From NCBI RefSeq assembly GCF_000001735.4, contig NC_003076.8, positions 26,539,835 to 26,603,834 of the forward strand: DNA of 64,000 nt. Reading direction: 5' to 3'. The DNA is from Arabidopsis thaliana. Its lineage: Eukaryota; Streptophyta; Magnoliopsida; Brassicales; Brassicaceae. Positions 12,045-24,300 of the stretch are shown here, piece by piece; position 1 is the first letter of the stretch; every line of letters begins with the position of its first letter. The notes beneath the pieces were generated by a model. That model made no database searches, had not been told where the DNA came from, and worked only from the letters and a program-made list of their open reading frames with translations. Both the position numbers and the translations under genes were made by a program.

Positions 12045-13907
12045 ATGAATGTGATCTCATGCTCCTTCTCATTGGAACATAATCTCTACGAGACAATGTC
12101 TTGTCTCCAGAGATGCTCAAAGCAAGAAGAACTGAAGCAAATCCACGCTCGCATGCTGAAAACTGGCTTGATGCAGGATTCTTATGCAATCACAAAGTTT
12201 CTTTCTTTCTGCATTTCTTCAACGTCTTCCGACTTTTTGCCTTATGCCCAGATTGTGTTTGACGGGTTTGATCGACCAGATACTTTCTTGTGGAACCTAA
12301 TGATCAGAGGGTTCTCGTGCTCAGACGAACCCGAGAGGTCTCTTCTCCTGTATCAACGTATGCTCTGTTCTTCAGCTCCTCATAACGCGTATACTTTTCC
12401 GTCTCTTCTCAAAGCTTGTTCGAACCTATCTGCATTTGAAGAAACAACGCAAATTCACGCACAGATCACGAAACTTGGATATGAAAATGATGTCTATGCA
12501 GTGAATTCTCTGATTAATTCATATGCTGTGACCGGGAATTTCAAGCTAGCTCACCTTCTCTTTGACAGAATCCCCGAACCTGATGATGTCTCGTGGAACT
12601 CTGTGATCAAAGGTTATGTAAAAGCTGGAAAAATGGATATTGCATTAACGTTATTCAGGAAAATGGCAGAAAAGAATGCTATATCATGGACTACGATGAT
12701 CTCTGGGTATGTTCAAGCAGACATGAACAAGGAAGCTCTGCAATTGTTTCATGAAATGCAGAATTCAGATGTTGAGCCTGATAATGTTTCCCTAGCTAAT
12801 GCTCTCTCAGCTTGTGCTCAGCTCGGAGCACTCGAGCAAGGGAAATGGATCCATTCCTATCTTAATAAGACAAGAATCAGAATGGACTCTGTTTTGGGTT
12901 GTGTTCTTATAGATATGTATGCAAAGTGCGGTGAAATGGAAGAAGCTTTGGAAGTTTTCAAGAATATTAAGAAAAAATCAGTGCAAGCATGGACAGCTTT
13001 GATTTCAGGATATGCATACCATGGCCATGGAAGAGAAGCTATTAGCAAATTCATGGAGATGCAAAAGATGGGAATTAAGCCAAATGTGATCACTTTCACT
13101 GCGGTTCTCACGGCTTGCAGCTACACAGGACTAGTTGAAGAAGGAAAGTTGATATTCTACAGCATGGAGAGAGATTACAACCTGAAACCGACCATCGAGC
13201 ATTATGGCTGTATTGTTGATTTACTCGGTCGAGCTGGATTGCTTGATGAAGCAAAACGTTTCATTCAGGAGATGCCATTGAAGCCAAATGCTGTGATATG
13301 GGGTGCGTTGCTCAAAGCCTGTCGAATTCACAAAAACATCGAATTGGGAGAGGAAATTGGAGAAATCTTAATTGCAATAGATCCATATCATGGCGGAAGA
13401 TATGTTCATAAGGCAAATATTCATGCTATGGATAAAAAGTGGGACAAAGCAGCTGAAACAAGAAGATTGATGAAAGAACAAGGAGTAGCAAAAGTTCCAG
13501 GATGTAGTACAATTAGCTTGGAAGGGACCACACACGAGTTTTTAGCGGGAGACCGATCACACCCAGAGATAGAGAAAATTCAATCTAAATGGAGAATCAT
13601 GAGAAGGAAACTTGAGGAAAACGGGTACGTACCAGAGTTAGAAGAGATGCTGCTTGATCTAGTTGATGATGATGAAAGAGAGGCTATTGTGCATCAGCAT
13701 AGCGAGAAATTGGCTATTACATACGGGTTAATCAAGACTAAACCAGGAACCATTATTCGTATAATGAAGAATCTCCGAGTATGCAAAGATTGTCACAAAG
13801 TAACGAAGCTCATCTCTAAGATATACAAGAGGGATATTGTAATGAGAGATAGGACAAGGTTCCATCATTTCAGAGATGGGAAATGCAGTTGTGGGGACTA
13901 CTGGTAA
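12045..13907 (+). CDS. CREF7: PLS-class PPR protein with E, E+ and DYW deaminase domains, organelle RNA editing factor
   Basis: Intronless, 620 residues. PPR units run from about residue 40 to 430 (DVSWNSVIKGYVKAG, AISWTTMISGYVQADMN, VQAWTALISGYAYHG). The E/E+ region follows and the protein ends in a full DYW domain: deaminase-type HSE at residues 552-554, CKDC at 580-583, and the terminal GKCSCGDYW. The DYW domain carries out C-to-U editing of a transcript chosen by the PPR code. From memory this is At5g66520/CREF7, reported for a plastid ndhB editing site; I am sure of the family, less of the exact site. An ATG 33 codons downstream (MLKTGLM) also exists, but the upstream one gives the better targeting region and length. 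Confidence 0.93.
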   Translation: MNVISCSFSLEHNLYETMSCLQRCSKQEELKQIHARMLKTGLMQDSYAITKFLSFCISSTSSDFLPYAQIVFDGFDRPDTFLWNLMIRGFSCSDEPERSLLLYQRMLCSSAPHNAYTFPSLLKACSNLSAFEETTQIHAQITKLGYENDVYAVNSLINSYAVTGNFKLAHLLFDRIPEPDDVSWNSVIKGYVKAGKMDIALTLFRKMAEKNAISWTTMISGYVQADMNKEALQLFHEMQNSDVEPDNVSLANALSACAQLGALEQGKWIHSYLNKTRIRMDSVLGCVLIDMYAKCGEMEEALEVFKNIKKKSVQAWTALISGYAYHGHGREAISKFMEMQKMGIKPNVITFTAVLTACSYTGLVEEGKLIFYSMERDYNLKPTIEHYGCIVDLLGRAGLLDEAKRFIQEMPLKPNAVIWGALLKACRIHKNIELGEEIGEILIAIDPYHGGRYVHKANIHAMDKKWDKAAETRRLMKEQGVAKVPGCSTISLEGTTHEFLAGDRSHPEIEKIQSKWRIMRRKLEENGYVPELEEMLLDLVDDDEREAIVHQHSEKLAITYGLIKTKPGTIIRIMKNLRVCKDCHKVTKLISKIYKRDIVMRDRTRFHHFRDGKCSCGDYW

Positions 13908-13986
13908 AATTTGGGAGAGGAAATAAAACTTTTATTGCTTAAGAAAATGGATCCACTGGACATTATAAGTTTAAAGTACAATGTTT

Positions 13987-15741
13987 TCAACTGATGCTGA
14001 GAAGTTGTGTTGCAGTCCAAGACTGTCCCGGCTCTAGCTTGACATCCCCAAGCTGAGAATTAAAAATGACAAGGAAGAGTTATAAACTTTTGAGTCTATA
14101 AGTTTTGTAAAGAGGAAAGACTTAAGTGTAAACTGATATACCTTTGCATTTTCCACGCACACAAAGTCTCTGTAACAAGCCTCCATCTGAGTATGCGGGT
14201 TCCACAAGACCGCATCCGACCAACTGCATTTTTCAAAAACAAGTAGTACTCATGAGGCACAGAACGAAACATAGACCCTGTAGAAAGCCATATAAGTGTC
14301 TCAGTAAATGTACTTTGTGTTTTTGATGATTATTTTATCACCCAAGCCATTATCAAACTGCAATTCATTGGGAGCATCAAGATAGACGGTATCCACAAAT
14401 CCAGGAAAAGTGACTGCATCCCTGAAATGTTAGAAATTAAGGAGTTACAACCATGAAACAAGTGAAATAAAATAAATAAGATCTGTAGTTAATGAAGAAA
14501 AACAAATACCAAACCAACCTGTCTTCTTTACCCTCTATTGGGTTCTTAGGGTCTGGATCCTTATTGAGAGTTTTACAACCCTTTAGACCTCTCACGGAGG
14601 CCCCCGCAGAAGAAGCCTGATGAACCCAAAAAAAAAAATATTAGAAGAAAAAGTTGATAACATGGACTCAATTTGCAAGCCATAGTATCAAATCATAGGA
14701 AAATGATTTAGTGGACCTACACGGAAGTAAGTATGCAACGCAGTGCTGAAAGAAAATGGTTTATCGTCTGTGTTTGTAATCTTTAGCTCAGTGGAAAGGG
14801 AGTCCGCGCCAACAATGACCTAAAGTATCAACACAAACTGTTATGAAATACTATAACATACAAGAATGCCATTAGTGAAAGGCATGACACACACCTTGTA
14901 TAGAGCCTGGAAAGCAAAGTCCCACATGGCTCGACTATAGGGACCATCCTTAAGCTCAAGAGTAACAGCAGCATTGTCATCTGCATTCTGGGAATCGACA
15001 ACAGACCAGTCCATGTTCCTTCCAAACCCATGCTAATGATTCCAAAATGGTTCAAGACCACCAAATAAGCATAAACAACTAAAAAGAGATTTGATCAAGC
15101 GAGGAAACAGTAAATGAGAGTACCTGTTGAATTAGCCCAGGTCCAAACTGTGGAAAACAATGTGGAATCCCTCCGCTAATCCAATAACAAACAGTATGAC
15201 GAAAAAAAGAAAAGACATTACTCACAATTTTATCTGGTTTAACAACAATTGTTGAAGTTCACACACACATACCTAATGGGCTTAATCTTATTGAAGACAG
15301 CATCTGGTCTGACAAAAAGAAGATCTTTACCGCTCGCAACTTTCCAAGAAGTAATGCAGCCTCCGAAGAGATATATCTCAGCCTCGCTGCATCCAATTAT
15401 AAATCAACCCAGATGACATAAAGCTGAACCTGACTTACTTAGTATGAGATGGTCAATAGTTTTTGATACCTGTTCTGAGGAGAAGTAAGGACAAGTTTTG
15501 GCAAATTGCCTTCTCCTTCAGCGACTCTCACTCCAGTAGTTGAAGAAGCCATGGCAGAGAATCTTCTTCTGCAATATCCAAGATCGAGTTTTTTTTTGTG
15601 TGGATCAAATGCAAGGTAGAGACATTAGAAGCGAAACCAAAAGAAAAAAAACAAAATGCAGTAAGAATATTACCGGCTAAATCGGAGCTGATTGGGAGAA
15701 TTGAAAGTGAGAAAAGAGTTAGAGACGGAAACAATCGCCAT
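13987..15741 (-). CDS. Aldose-1-epimerase-like (glucose-6-phosphate 1-epimerase type) enzyme
   Basis: Galactose-mutarotase-fold enzyme expected to interconvert anomers of hexose phosphates. Ten exons (15674-15741, 15470-15568, 15273-15386, 15124-15175, 14895-15032, 14721-14819, 14519-14616, 14314-14421, 14142-14223, 13987-14052) give 307 residues. Family blocks visible: LFGGCITSWK, GGIPHCFPQFGPG, QHGFGRNMDW, FSTALHTYFR, FVDTVYLDAP, VLWNPHTQM, YRDFVCVENA and LEPGQSWTATQLLS. Histidines in the PHCFPQFG, QHGF and LHTYF blocks and the Glu in VCVEN fit the family's active site. The first 28 residues are Ser/Arg-rich and read as a plastid transit peptide. A second in-frame ATG at 15552 (MASSTTG) would give a form without it, so dual location is possible. 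From memory At5g66530. Confidence 0.92.
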
Positions 15742-16188
15742 TTTTGTTTTTCTCTCCTTCAGTCACTCTCTATCTAGTATCCTATATATTGCGTCCTTCC
15801 CGGTCCTCTCGTACTAGGGCAACAAGAAGAAGGAAAAGGATTGAATAGAGATTTTGATTTGGGTCGATGAAATTGAATACTAAACGCAGCAAAACTAATG
15901 TAATTTTTTAAAAAAATATCGGACATTTTTATTTATATATCTATCCGGAAGAGACAAACAAACGAATGACGAGTGACGACGATGGAGAAACCGGCTCTTC
16001 AAATGGCGGTCGGGACCCAAAGTTTAACGTTGACCACTAACTTGAGAATAATATCGTTTATGGATTACGAATATCCTTCTTAAGTCCGACTAACTTATCA
16101 ATAATATCTACAAAGAAGGGTATGGGCTGTTCAATACATTCCACCAGGTCCAATATTACTAATGGGCTTATTAAAAATTAGTGCATAA
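15742..16188. other. Intergenic spacer with epimerase promoter
   Basis: Contains the leader and promoter of the epimerase gene (minus strand) and, near 16173-16177, the T-run (A on the plus strand) expected to end transcription of the tRNA-Asn gene. No protein gene seen. Confidence 0.5.
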
Positions 16189-16213
16189 CGCTAGAGAGAG
16201 GGGTCGAACCTCT

Positions 16214-16245
<32 letters not shown>

Positions 16246-16262
16246 AACTGAGCTACTCCAGC
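16189..16262 (-). tRNA. tRNA-Asn (anticodon GUU)
   Basis: 74-base cloverleaf on the minus strand. The acceptor stem GCTGGAG pairs with CTCTAGC (one G-U), discriminator G. The A box TAGCTCAGTTGG, the anticodon loop CTGTTAA with GTT at 16226-16228 and the B box GGTTCGACC are all in place. A run of five T follows on the transcribed strand. It looks functional, nuclear type, no intron. Confidence 0.95.
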
Positions 16263-16818
16263 TTATTTGTTCTATCTATTACCTTTTTACTATTTCACTT
16301 CTTTGAGGCTTTTAGCCCAATCGAAAGACTATAGAGTGGTTACACTTAAAAGGAGGAATCATGCTGGACTCGGAAAGGTAATGTATGCTGCTGCTGCTCT
16401 TTCATTATCTTACGGGTGTGCCTCATTAGTTGTAGCTAACATATCAAATTCAATCTTACCATTAGGATTCATGTTGGTGTTAAGAATTTTGCACATTTTT
16501 GTTCTTTTAAGATTTCTTTGGAATTTTTCTATCGATACAAGGAAAATGGAACTACTCATACAAAGAGAAAAAAATACAATAAAATTCAAATTTGTGAAAG
16601 ACAAAGTTTAAATATTTCTCTCATTCAAAACTGTTGTTTTATCTAATCTTCAAGCTGTCTGTGTAGCAATGCTCTTGACCGAGATCTTATCATCTTGAAT
16701 TTGCCTCTGTAACTCTCTCCTTTCTTCAACATGTAACTTCACAAAAGTAAGCAACGTTTAATTTTTTGATGCTTTTTGAATCTATAGTCAGTCATGTAAG
16801 AGCACAGAAAATACCAGT
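16263..16818. other. Spacer and MPP10 3' region
   Basis: Upstream flank of the tRNA and the probable 3' untranslated region of MPP10 (right part). The open frame around 16267-16611 is hydrophobic and low in complexity, without a recognised motif, and is not called. Confidence 0.45.
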
Positions 16819-19476
16819 TTAAGGGTTCTTGGTACTTGTATCCAGCGCCTTTTTAGGCGGTTCATTTGCAGATTCAGCTGTTTCACAAGTGAAAAGCAAA
16901 GAGGTTATTATGCGTCTAAAATGCAACATGATGCACTCAGATTTTGTATTTTTTACCAATTGAGTATATATTCTTTTTGTTATTCACTTCCTTACCCTTA
17001 AACTTTCTCTTCTTATTCGCTCTCCTCCTCTTTCTATCTTCCTGTGTGAGCTCAGACTCATCCTTAATGTCACCTTTCCCGGAAAATATTTCCTCTGGGG
17101 CAAGCATTGCTGCATCTGAGACGGCCACGGGCGCAACCTACACAGTACACATGGAACAAGTTGATAAGTATAATGGTCTCCAATCCCAATTACCAAACAA
17201 ACAAACAAAAAAAAGGAAAGGGCTTAGAATTACCTCTTCCATTGCTATGGCTGAAACGTTTGGTATAGACATTTCTTCAATCACCTGAAAGTTTGGAGAA
17301 AATAAAAAGTTTCAGTCCAGAACAGCTATGTCTAGACACTTGAGGTGATCATCATTTAGGATCTAAGCAAGAAACATACTGGTTTAGGTGTGAAGTGGAA
17401 GTGGGAGAGAGCATCCAACTTCAGGCATAGTTTCTTGAACAACATGCTTGCCTGATTTAACGTTTATAAGTAAGAGAATGTGATATATACACTAACAATG
17501 AAAGGAGAAGATAAATATGCAAACACAAAAACCCAGGAAAAATAAGTATCAAATCAAGTTGGAACCTCTTTCTTTAGTTCATCAGAGTGAGTTGTTGGGG
17601 CAAAAGCTGGATTAGCCTTCTGAAAGTATTCTGCCTACAAATAACCAAATGGACCAAAACACATATGTAAGTTTGGTTATCTCACAAAAAATGCAATAAC
17701 ACAATCAAATATTGTACATGATACAAACCTCGTAAACTTCGGCAAGACCTTTCTTGCTTTTGCTTTCGTCCTGCATATACCCAAAAGTAACAAATCAATT
17801 GTAACTATTACACCAGAGCAAGAAAAGAGGATAGAAGTAATAGTTCTTCAATAAAACTCACCAATTCCTTGGCTTCTCTTTTTCCTTTAGTGGGTAGACG
17901 AGGTGCTCGTTGAACATCATCGAAACGAGCCTAAAGAGTAAAAAGATCAGTCATGCAAAACCAGGAAGAAACAAGGGAGACCTTTGTTACAAATTACTGC
18001 CACAAGTAGTTACCTCAATGATTCTGCTCTTGATCAAATCTTCAAGTGAGGCTGTGACTTCTTCTGTGATTACAGGAGCAGGCCTGGCATTGTGCTCAAA
18101 ATCTAAATCAACTTCTAGAGCACTATTCATTGGCCTCTTTGCCGCAGTTATCTTACAACAAGTAAAATCAGACATAAATTTAGCTACAGAAAGCAAGATG
18201 CCTCTTTTACAGTTTAATTGTGAGGGAAAACATGTCTGGCTACCTCTCCCTGCATTGTCCAATGTTTTGGGTCCAAGTTTGCTTTCTCCATCTGTTCAAT
18301 CTTGGATTGAAGCTTTAGTCGTGCTCTCTCATGGGTAGAGAGTTTTTCATTGCCCTAAAGGTAGATAAATTAGTTCATAAATCAGAAATGAATTCATTAC
18401 ATATCACAATGCCATGAATAGTTAAGTATTACAGTACTTTGTTTTCTATTTCAGCTTCCTCATCTTCACTCAAATCTTTCAACTTCATTTTTGTCTCCTT
18501 TTTGCCACCAAAGAAATCATCATACCTAATTACCATTGAAAAGAAAAAACATCTTAGAACAAATCTACAGCGCTGCAAAGCGTGGTGTATTCTCTAATTA
18601 GTTCAATTAGTGTGTGATAGAGACTAGAGAGCATCGAAACCATACCTTGCTTTTCCTAATTTATCTGTCTCTTCGTCGTCACCACCAGCAAAAGCATCAA
18701 ACTAGACGACAAGAACAATAAAAGATCATTCGAGAGAAAAACTGAGCTAATTGTAATCACTCACTCCACTTTTCTTAAACACTGAGGTATGTGCTTACCT
18801 CAACATCTTCTTCTTCATCATCATCATCTTCTTCGTCTTCATCATCGCTCAAATTTTGCTTCTTTCTCTGTGCCACTCCTTTTTTGTTTTTGTGGTCTAT
18901 CCCATACTCTTCTGCTTCACCTTCCTCTAAAAATTCCTCCAATTCTTTTATCTTGAAGAACTTATCCTCTATTCCTTCATTGTCTCCATCCTTCTCCTCC
19001 TCCTCCTCCTCCTCTTCCTCCTCTTCTTCTTCCTCGTCCTCTTCCTCTTCCTCTTCATCTTCTCCTTCGCTGTCATTAGATTCTATCTCTTTATCCTCAT
19101 CATCAACATCATCCGAGTCAAAACCATCCATATCCATCTCATCAATATCATCTTCATGAGAAACCTTAAGGGCCAACTTCCCAAGTTTACGAATCTCTTC
19201 AGGGTTTTTAGCAAATCTCTTGACTTCCTGCCGCAAGCTAGTCAACAAAGGTTGAGATTGCATATCAATTTGCTGCCAAATCTGCTCCGCATCAAACCCA
19301 TCAGAAGAGAGCTGATCAAATGGACATTTAGGGTTATGCGGCTTCAACTTCATGAATAGATACTGAGATGCAGAGCGAGCATCCTCAGATATTGAACTTG
19401 GCGCTAGAAAAACTGGTGGCTCTGTTGCCTTAAGCTTCTCAAGGGCTTCAAACCCCGAATCCTTTACCGTAGCCAT
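16819..19476 (-). CDS. MPP10: U3 snoRNP protein MPP10 (small-subunit processome)
   Basis: Nucleolar scaffold that works with IMP3/IMP4 and the U3 snoRNA in 18S rRNA processing. Twelve exons (18799-19476, 18646-18701, 18438-18525, 18244-18354, 18014-18151, 17862-17930, 17729-17770, 17566-17634, 17380-17451, 17234-17284, 16996-17137, 16819-16877) give 524 residues. Exon 1 holds two long acidic tracts (poly-Glu near residues 140-160, and [12 protein letters not shown] near the exon end). Conserved MPP10 blocks follow: [70 protein letters not shown]. The C terminus is basic ([12 protein letters not shown]), fitting nucleolar retention. The promoter has three TGGGCC elements, in line with ribosome-biogenesis control. 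From memory At5g66540. Confidence 0.94.
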
Positions 19477-19658
19477 TGATTGAGCTTCCTCAGTGCCCTC
19501 GAAATTAGGGTTCCTTCGATTTGACGAAAACAGTAGAGTATATCAATGGCGGTGCCGAAGGTGGTTTAAACGGCGGTTAGGTTTTAGAAGAGGAACAGGG
19601 ACAAGAGAAACCTCAATGGTATCTCTCCAAAACCCTGCGAGTTTTACCCCTTAGTCAT

Positions 19659-19698
19659 TGGGCCAATATATGGGCCTTTAACATTGTGAATTGGCCCA
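19659..19698. promoter_or_regulatory. Three site-II (TGGGCC) elements upstream of MPP10
   Basis: TGGGCC at 19659-19664 and 19671-19676 and the reverse form GGCCCA at 19693-19698 lie about 180-220 bases upstream of the MPP10 ATG. Site-II motifs are known binding sites for TCP factors in promoters of ribosomal and ribosome-assembly genes. Function here is inferred. Confidence 0.6.
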
Positions 19699-19917
19699 AA
19701 TCGTAATTCAGACATTAAAAATCCACATTTGTCTGAAACTTGTTTAAACTGCAAAAACTTTGACACATTTCAATTGCTTTATGAGAGTTTGAAATCTGAA
19801 AACATCATCACTACTTAAAAACATGATACGATAAATCTGTGTTTTACCAAATTACAAAATAAATGATTGATTAGAGAGATTCAAAAGTATTCCTACATAA
19901 TCAAAAAGGGACTTGAG

Positions 19918-21328
19918 CTACAACAACACATCGTTTATGAATTTTTCTGTGAGTTCTTTAGGAAGTCCCATGACTGTATCAACCCCTCCCACCTACAATA
20001 ACATTACAACAAAACTCTTTTTAGTGGAGTGTTATCATATAAACATCTCTTTGAACATCTATCTTAATGATATGCTGAAACAAAACTAATCAAACAAGTG
20101 TAGATCAAAGACGCGAGCTTTTTGTATTAAGGGAACTAACCACAGAATCGATAAAGGGTGAAATGAGGGGATGCTCCAGTGTTAAACCTCCAGCAACCTT
20201 ATAAGTTATTGCATCATCAATCTGAAGATTGAATAGAACACACAAACTTTATATGTCAAAACAAACTAAGTTCAAGAGATCGATAGTAAGAAGAAGAGTG
20301 GTTTTAGAAGTTTTACAAGACCGTCAATGACTTGTTCTGGTATCTCATGGAAATAAACCTGCATCACCACAACATTCACATCACCACAAATTGTTCAATC
20401 CACAAGAAAATTTGACAAAACAGAAAGAAAAGTTTATATCTGCGTACCTCAGCTTTGTCCCATCCTCCTTTTTTAACTCCAGTTTTCAAGTTTCTAACAA
20501 GAACAGATCCCACAACTCCTCCGTGTGAACCGGAATAGCCTGTGTAGATTACAAACAAAACGCTTAAACACAACCATGATCAGCCTTACAAGTGGCTTAT
20601 AGTATCATAGAACACATGTACATAGTTAACTTGTACGAAACCTTTGATAAATTCACGAGCTTCTTCTTTAGTGGTTGGTTTTTCTCTAATAACACCTTTG
20701 TACACAACAACCTAATAAACTCCATCACCATAACATCAGCTAAAGATACCAAAAAGTTAACATTCTAATCAAAAAGTGTTGAGGCATCAAAGCATACAGT
20801 GTCTGCAGTAATCAAAAGAGTTGGTTGAGGATCTTTTGCAAACTGGCTCTCACCTCCCAATTTCGATATAATCTCATTTGCCTAGTCAAAACAATTACCA
20901 TCATCATAAATTGAAAAGACATTGAATCAAGATTACAAAACCCTAGAGTATTATTATGTACCTTGGCTTCAGCAAGAGCCACAACCAAATCTTCAGGCTT
21001 CTCTGTCCTAATAGCTTTCTCATCAATGTCTGCAGTCTTAAAAAAAACATAATCCCCAGCCAAACTCAATTTATGTTATGAACATCCATAGCAAAACAAT
21101 AATAATCACAATTTGAACATACCACGATAGTGTAATCATATCCCATTTCAGCCAAAATCCTCTTTCTCGCCATGGATTGAGAACCCAGAATCAGCTTCAC
21201 GTTTGAGCATATTTCGCATTTCATCAGCATTTTCCCATTGATTTTTTTTCAAATTTCTACCAAAAAGGGAAGAAATAGCAGAGAGAGAGACAAACCTTAA
21301 ATCCTCTCTCCATGGCCTTGGTCGTCAT
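19918..21328 (-). CDS. Maf-like nucleotide pyrophosphatase
   Basis: Maf/HAM1-fold house-cleaning enzyme that hydrolyses non-canonical nucleoside triphosphates. Nine exons (21296-21328, 21123-21194, 20962-21036, 20798-20881, 20642-20711, 20448-20539, 20317-20358, 20141-20221, 19918-19992) give 207 residues. Family blocks: ILGSQSMARKRIL (the usual S-x-S/P-R-R loop is QSMARKR here), ADIDEKAIRTEKPEDL, LLITADTVV, REKPTTKEEAREFI, YSGSHGGVVGSVLV, IDDAITYKVAGGL and SVVGGVDTVMGLP. The ITADTVV aspartate is the expected catalytic residue. I placed the start at the ATG at 21328 (MTTKAMERGFK), which needs a short 33-base first exon; an upstream in-frame ATG at 21451 would add a hydrophobic 41-residue leader that is less likely. 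From memory At5g66550. Confidence 0.92.
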
Positions 21329-24300
21329 CGTGGTGTTGTGCTCTAAGCGGAATAGTGAAGAAGGAAATATAACAAAAATTAACAAAATTCGTAGAAAGAA
21401 TTTGTGTGTCTTTAAGCCCATGTCCAATCCACACGCTTCTTCTACTTTCAAGAATAACTCTTAACAATTCCCTTCAACTTTATCTTTATCTTTTTTTATA
21501 TTTTTTCAATCTATGAAGAATATTATTGTAATACTCCATTTTCATTTATCATAAGTTTTAACTATAGCTTTATTATGAAAATTTTAAATAAAATCCATCT
21601 TTTCCATGTACAGTTTTTTACTATTTTTAACAATAGTTTAACATTACCGTTACATTATAGTTATATATATTTTTTGTCATCTCACCAATCACAACCAAAC
21701 CTTTCACATGGAATTAGGCTATCTAGCTAATTAGTCATGGAAAATTAGGTTATCTAGCTAAAAAATCTTCATTCTTGCAATGATAGTAAGAAATTGGAAT
21801 TCTTTATATTGGAATTTTTGTCTTCCCGAAAATGGTGTTTGTGAAAAGAAAAATATGTAAAGTTGATCCTCCATTCTTTATCACAGCCTGTAATCTGTAT
21901 GATCCAATAAGAAGATGTCACATGTAAATGTAAAATAGGTATTCAAATTGTGGAAAAGAAAAATAGGTATTCAAATGGGGCATAGTTATCGACCAAAAAA
22001 AAATGGGGAATAGTTTACAAGCCATAAAAACAATTGGGCCTATTTGTAAGGCCTTACAGCTATTTGAATTATTTTATAAATTATCAAACATTATTGGTGA
22101 TAAAGCAATTTACGTTTTTCAAAGGGGTTGCAATTATAAATACCCTTGGGCCTGTTTTTGAGCTTCTCGCACATATGGAAGTTATTGTGAAAATCGTACA
22201 ACTACTAGGACTATTTTATAAATACTAAACACTACCGGGGAGAAAGTAACAGAGATAGAACAAGTGACATAGACTCTGAGTGAAGGAGTTGAAACGTGTA
22301 TGACCAGTGGAAGAAATGGGACGCGGTGGTGATCGGCGCCCACGTTGTGTATCACGACCATCTCTACGAACAAACATCTCCTCAAAACGATGTGTTTTGA
22401 TGATGACAAGGATGCAGCCAGAGGGGAAGAAGTTAACATTCCTGATGGCTCCTCTAAGAAGATGGCCTAGAAGAAAGAATATGTCTTCTTCAAGAAAGCT
22501 CGAAAGCTCTTCGATATTGACGTTATACTTGACTCTGATGTTCCTCAAGAAGGTTCCAGAATCAGCGTTGTGGTTTACCGTTTCGCCACGAAACAGCCAA
22601 ATCAAAATGGTTTGATTGTTTCGTGTGTGCAGTTGCAAAAATGTTTGTCATGTCTATTCAAGTCTATTCATGGAAATTATAAGCATTTAAGACTATTCAG
22701 AGTCTACGTAAAGTCCAAAAGAAAAAAATCAAACGAAGCAGCCTCTGAACAAGGGTAACTTCCTACCCATAGAATTTTAGATTCTTAAATGAATGTTTGC
22801 TTCTTTTGGAGTTTGTGGTCTAAACTTTCGTTGACCGTTTATTGTATATCAAATGGTTTGTTTAATTTAAGCGAGCTACTAGACTAGTAGTTTGTGATAT
22901 AGTGTATGTCAATTAAGGATAAACACAAATGTTACATTTATGTGATTGATATTCTGTTTTTTTCTAAAAATTGACAGAAGCGTTTTAGTTGTGAACAAAT
23001 TTCAACGTATATGTTAACTAATGTTTAATGGTGTGAAAGTTTGAAATGGACGAGACGATGTGAGGAGAATATGAAACCACAATTGTTTAGTCTTTCGTAA
23101 CTTTATAAAGCCAACATTCCATCAAATGATATTTCTCCTAACACGAGATCATAAGGAATAAGATAAAGCAAAAGAGATGAAGGAAAAATGAATGACTTCC
23201 AAAGTTCTCTTCGCAAAAGTCTACGCTTACTTTGATTGTGTTTCTTTTGTTGTCTTGTGCTATTAGTAGATGGAGTCCAAGATATTGCATCCATGCTTAA
23301 AAAGATCAAGAATACACCACATGTTTTTGGGGGAAAAGTATATTAAAGCCCAAAAGAATGTTTTGGAATAAGTATATATATATTTTGATACGATTTTTGT
23401 TTCATAAATGGAAAGCCAAAAAAATGAAACTATCATACTAAGAAGTTACATATTAATAGACGTATCTTACATCTTCATAAACTCCCAAAAAACCCTAAAC
23501 CTAAGTGAAGAAAATGTGTACTAGTATGAGATGATAGATGAACATATTTAGATAAGCATTAAAAACATGAAAGGAAATGTTTGTAACAATCAATTCCAAA
23601 GAGGGGTCTACTACAAACATATATAATAAACACGAGCAACCGTAATGTTTGCTTCCACATTCAAAATTTCAAAAAGGTCGAATTATTAGTGTATTGTTTT
23701 TGTTTGTTTGGTTTTAGACTGTGGATGAACAAATCAATGCATTGATAATTGCACATACTTTTTTCTTTTCTCTTGCTACTCACTTTACATCTGTAAATAT
23801 TGCAATAAATTTCATATATATATATATATATAAATTTAGAAAAACACCAATTAATGTCTCCTTGCAGTCCACATGGGCTTCCTAAACGTCAAATTTTCCC
23901 AATTTTCAGAATTAGGTGAAACGTTATTATATCTAAAAAACAGTCTAGATAATATGTCTGCCACTTAAACAAAAAGCAGCTTCCTCTTTTGTTTAGTTTT
24001 GATGATTTATCAAATGAATATCAATAAAAAAAATACGAATAAAATCAATTAATATACTTTGTAATATCAATTGAAACAATGCATTACACATTAAAAAAGA
24101 AATAGTAACACATAAAAAGAAACAGTGGAAAGCAGAAAACGAGAGGGGTGTGTATATATTACTAAAGAATTAGTTTAAATGATTAACAAATGAGTGGGAT
24201 TTTTGCTTCTCCCAAAGCGTAATTTATCTGAAAATGTGTCTCGTGTTGAGAGTAGTTGAGATTCTTGCTGTTCTCCAACTAAACATTAACTTTTATTAAA

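Noticed and set aside
18791-19159. Plus-strand frame of almost pure Ser opposite MPP10 exon 1
   Set aside because: It is the antisense reading of the poly-Glu/Asp codons; the minus-strand MPP10 frame explains it fully.
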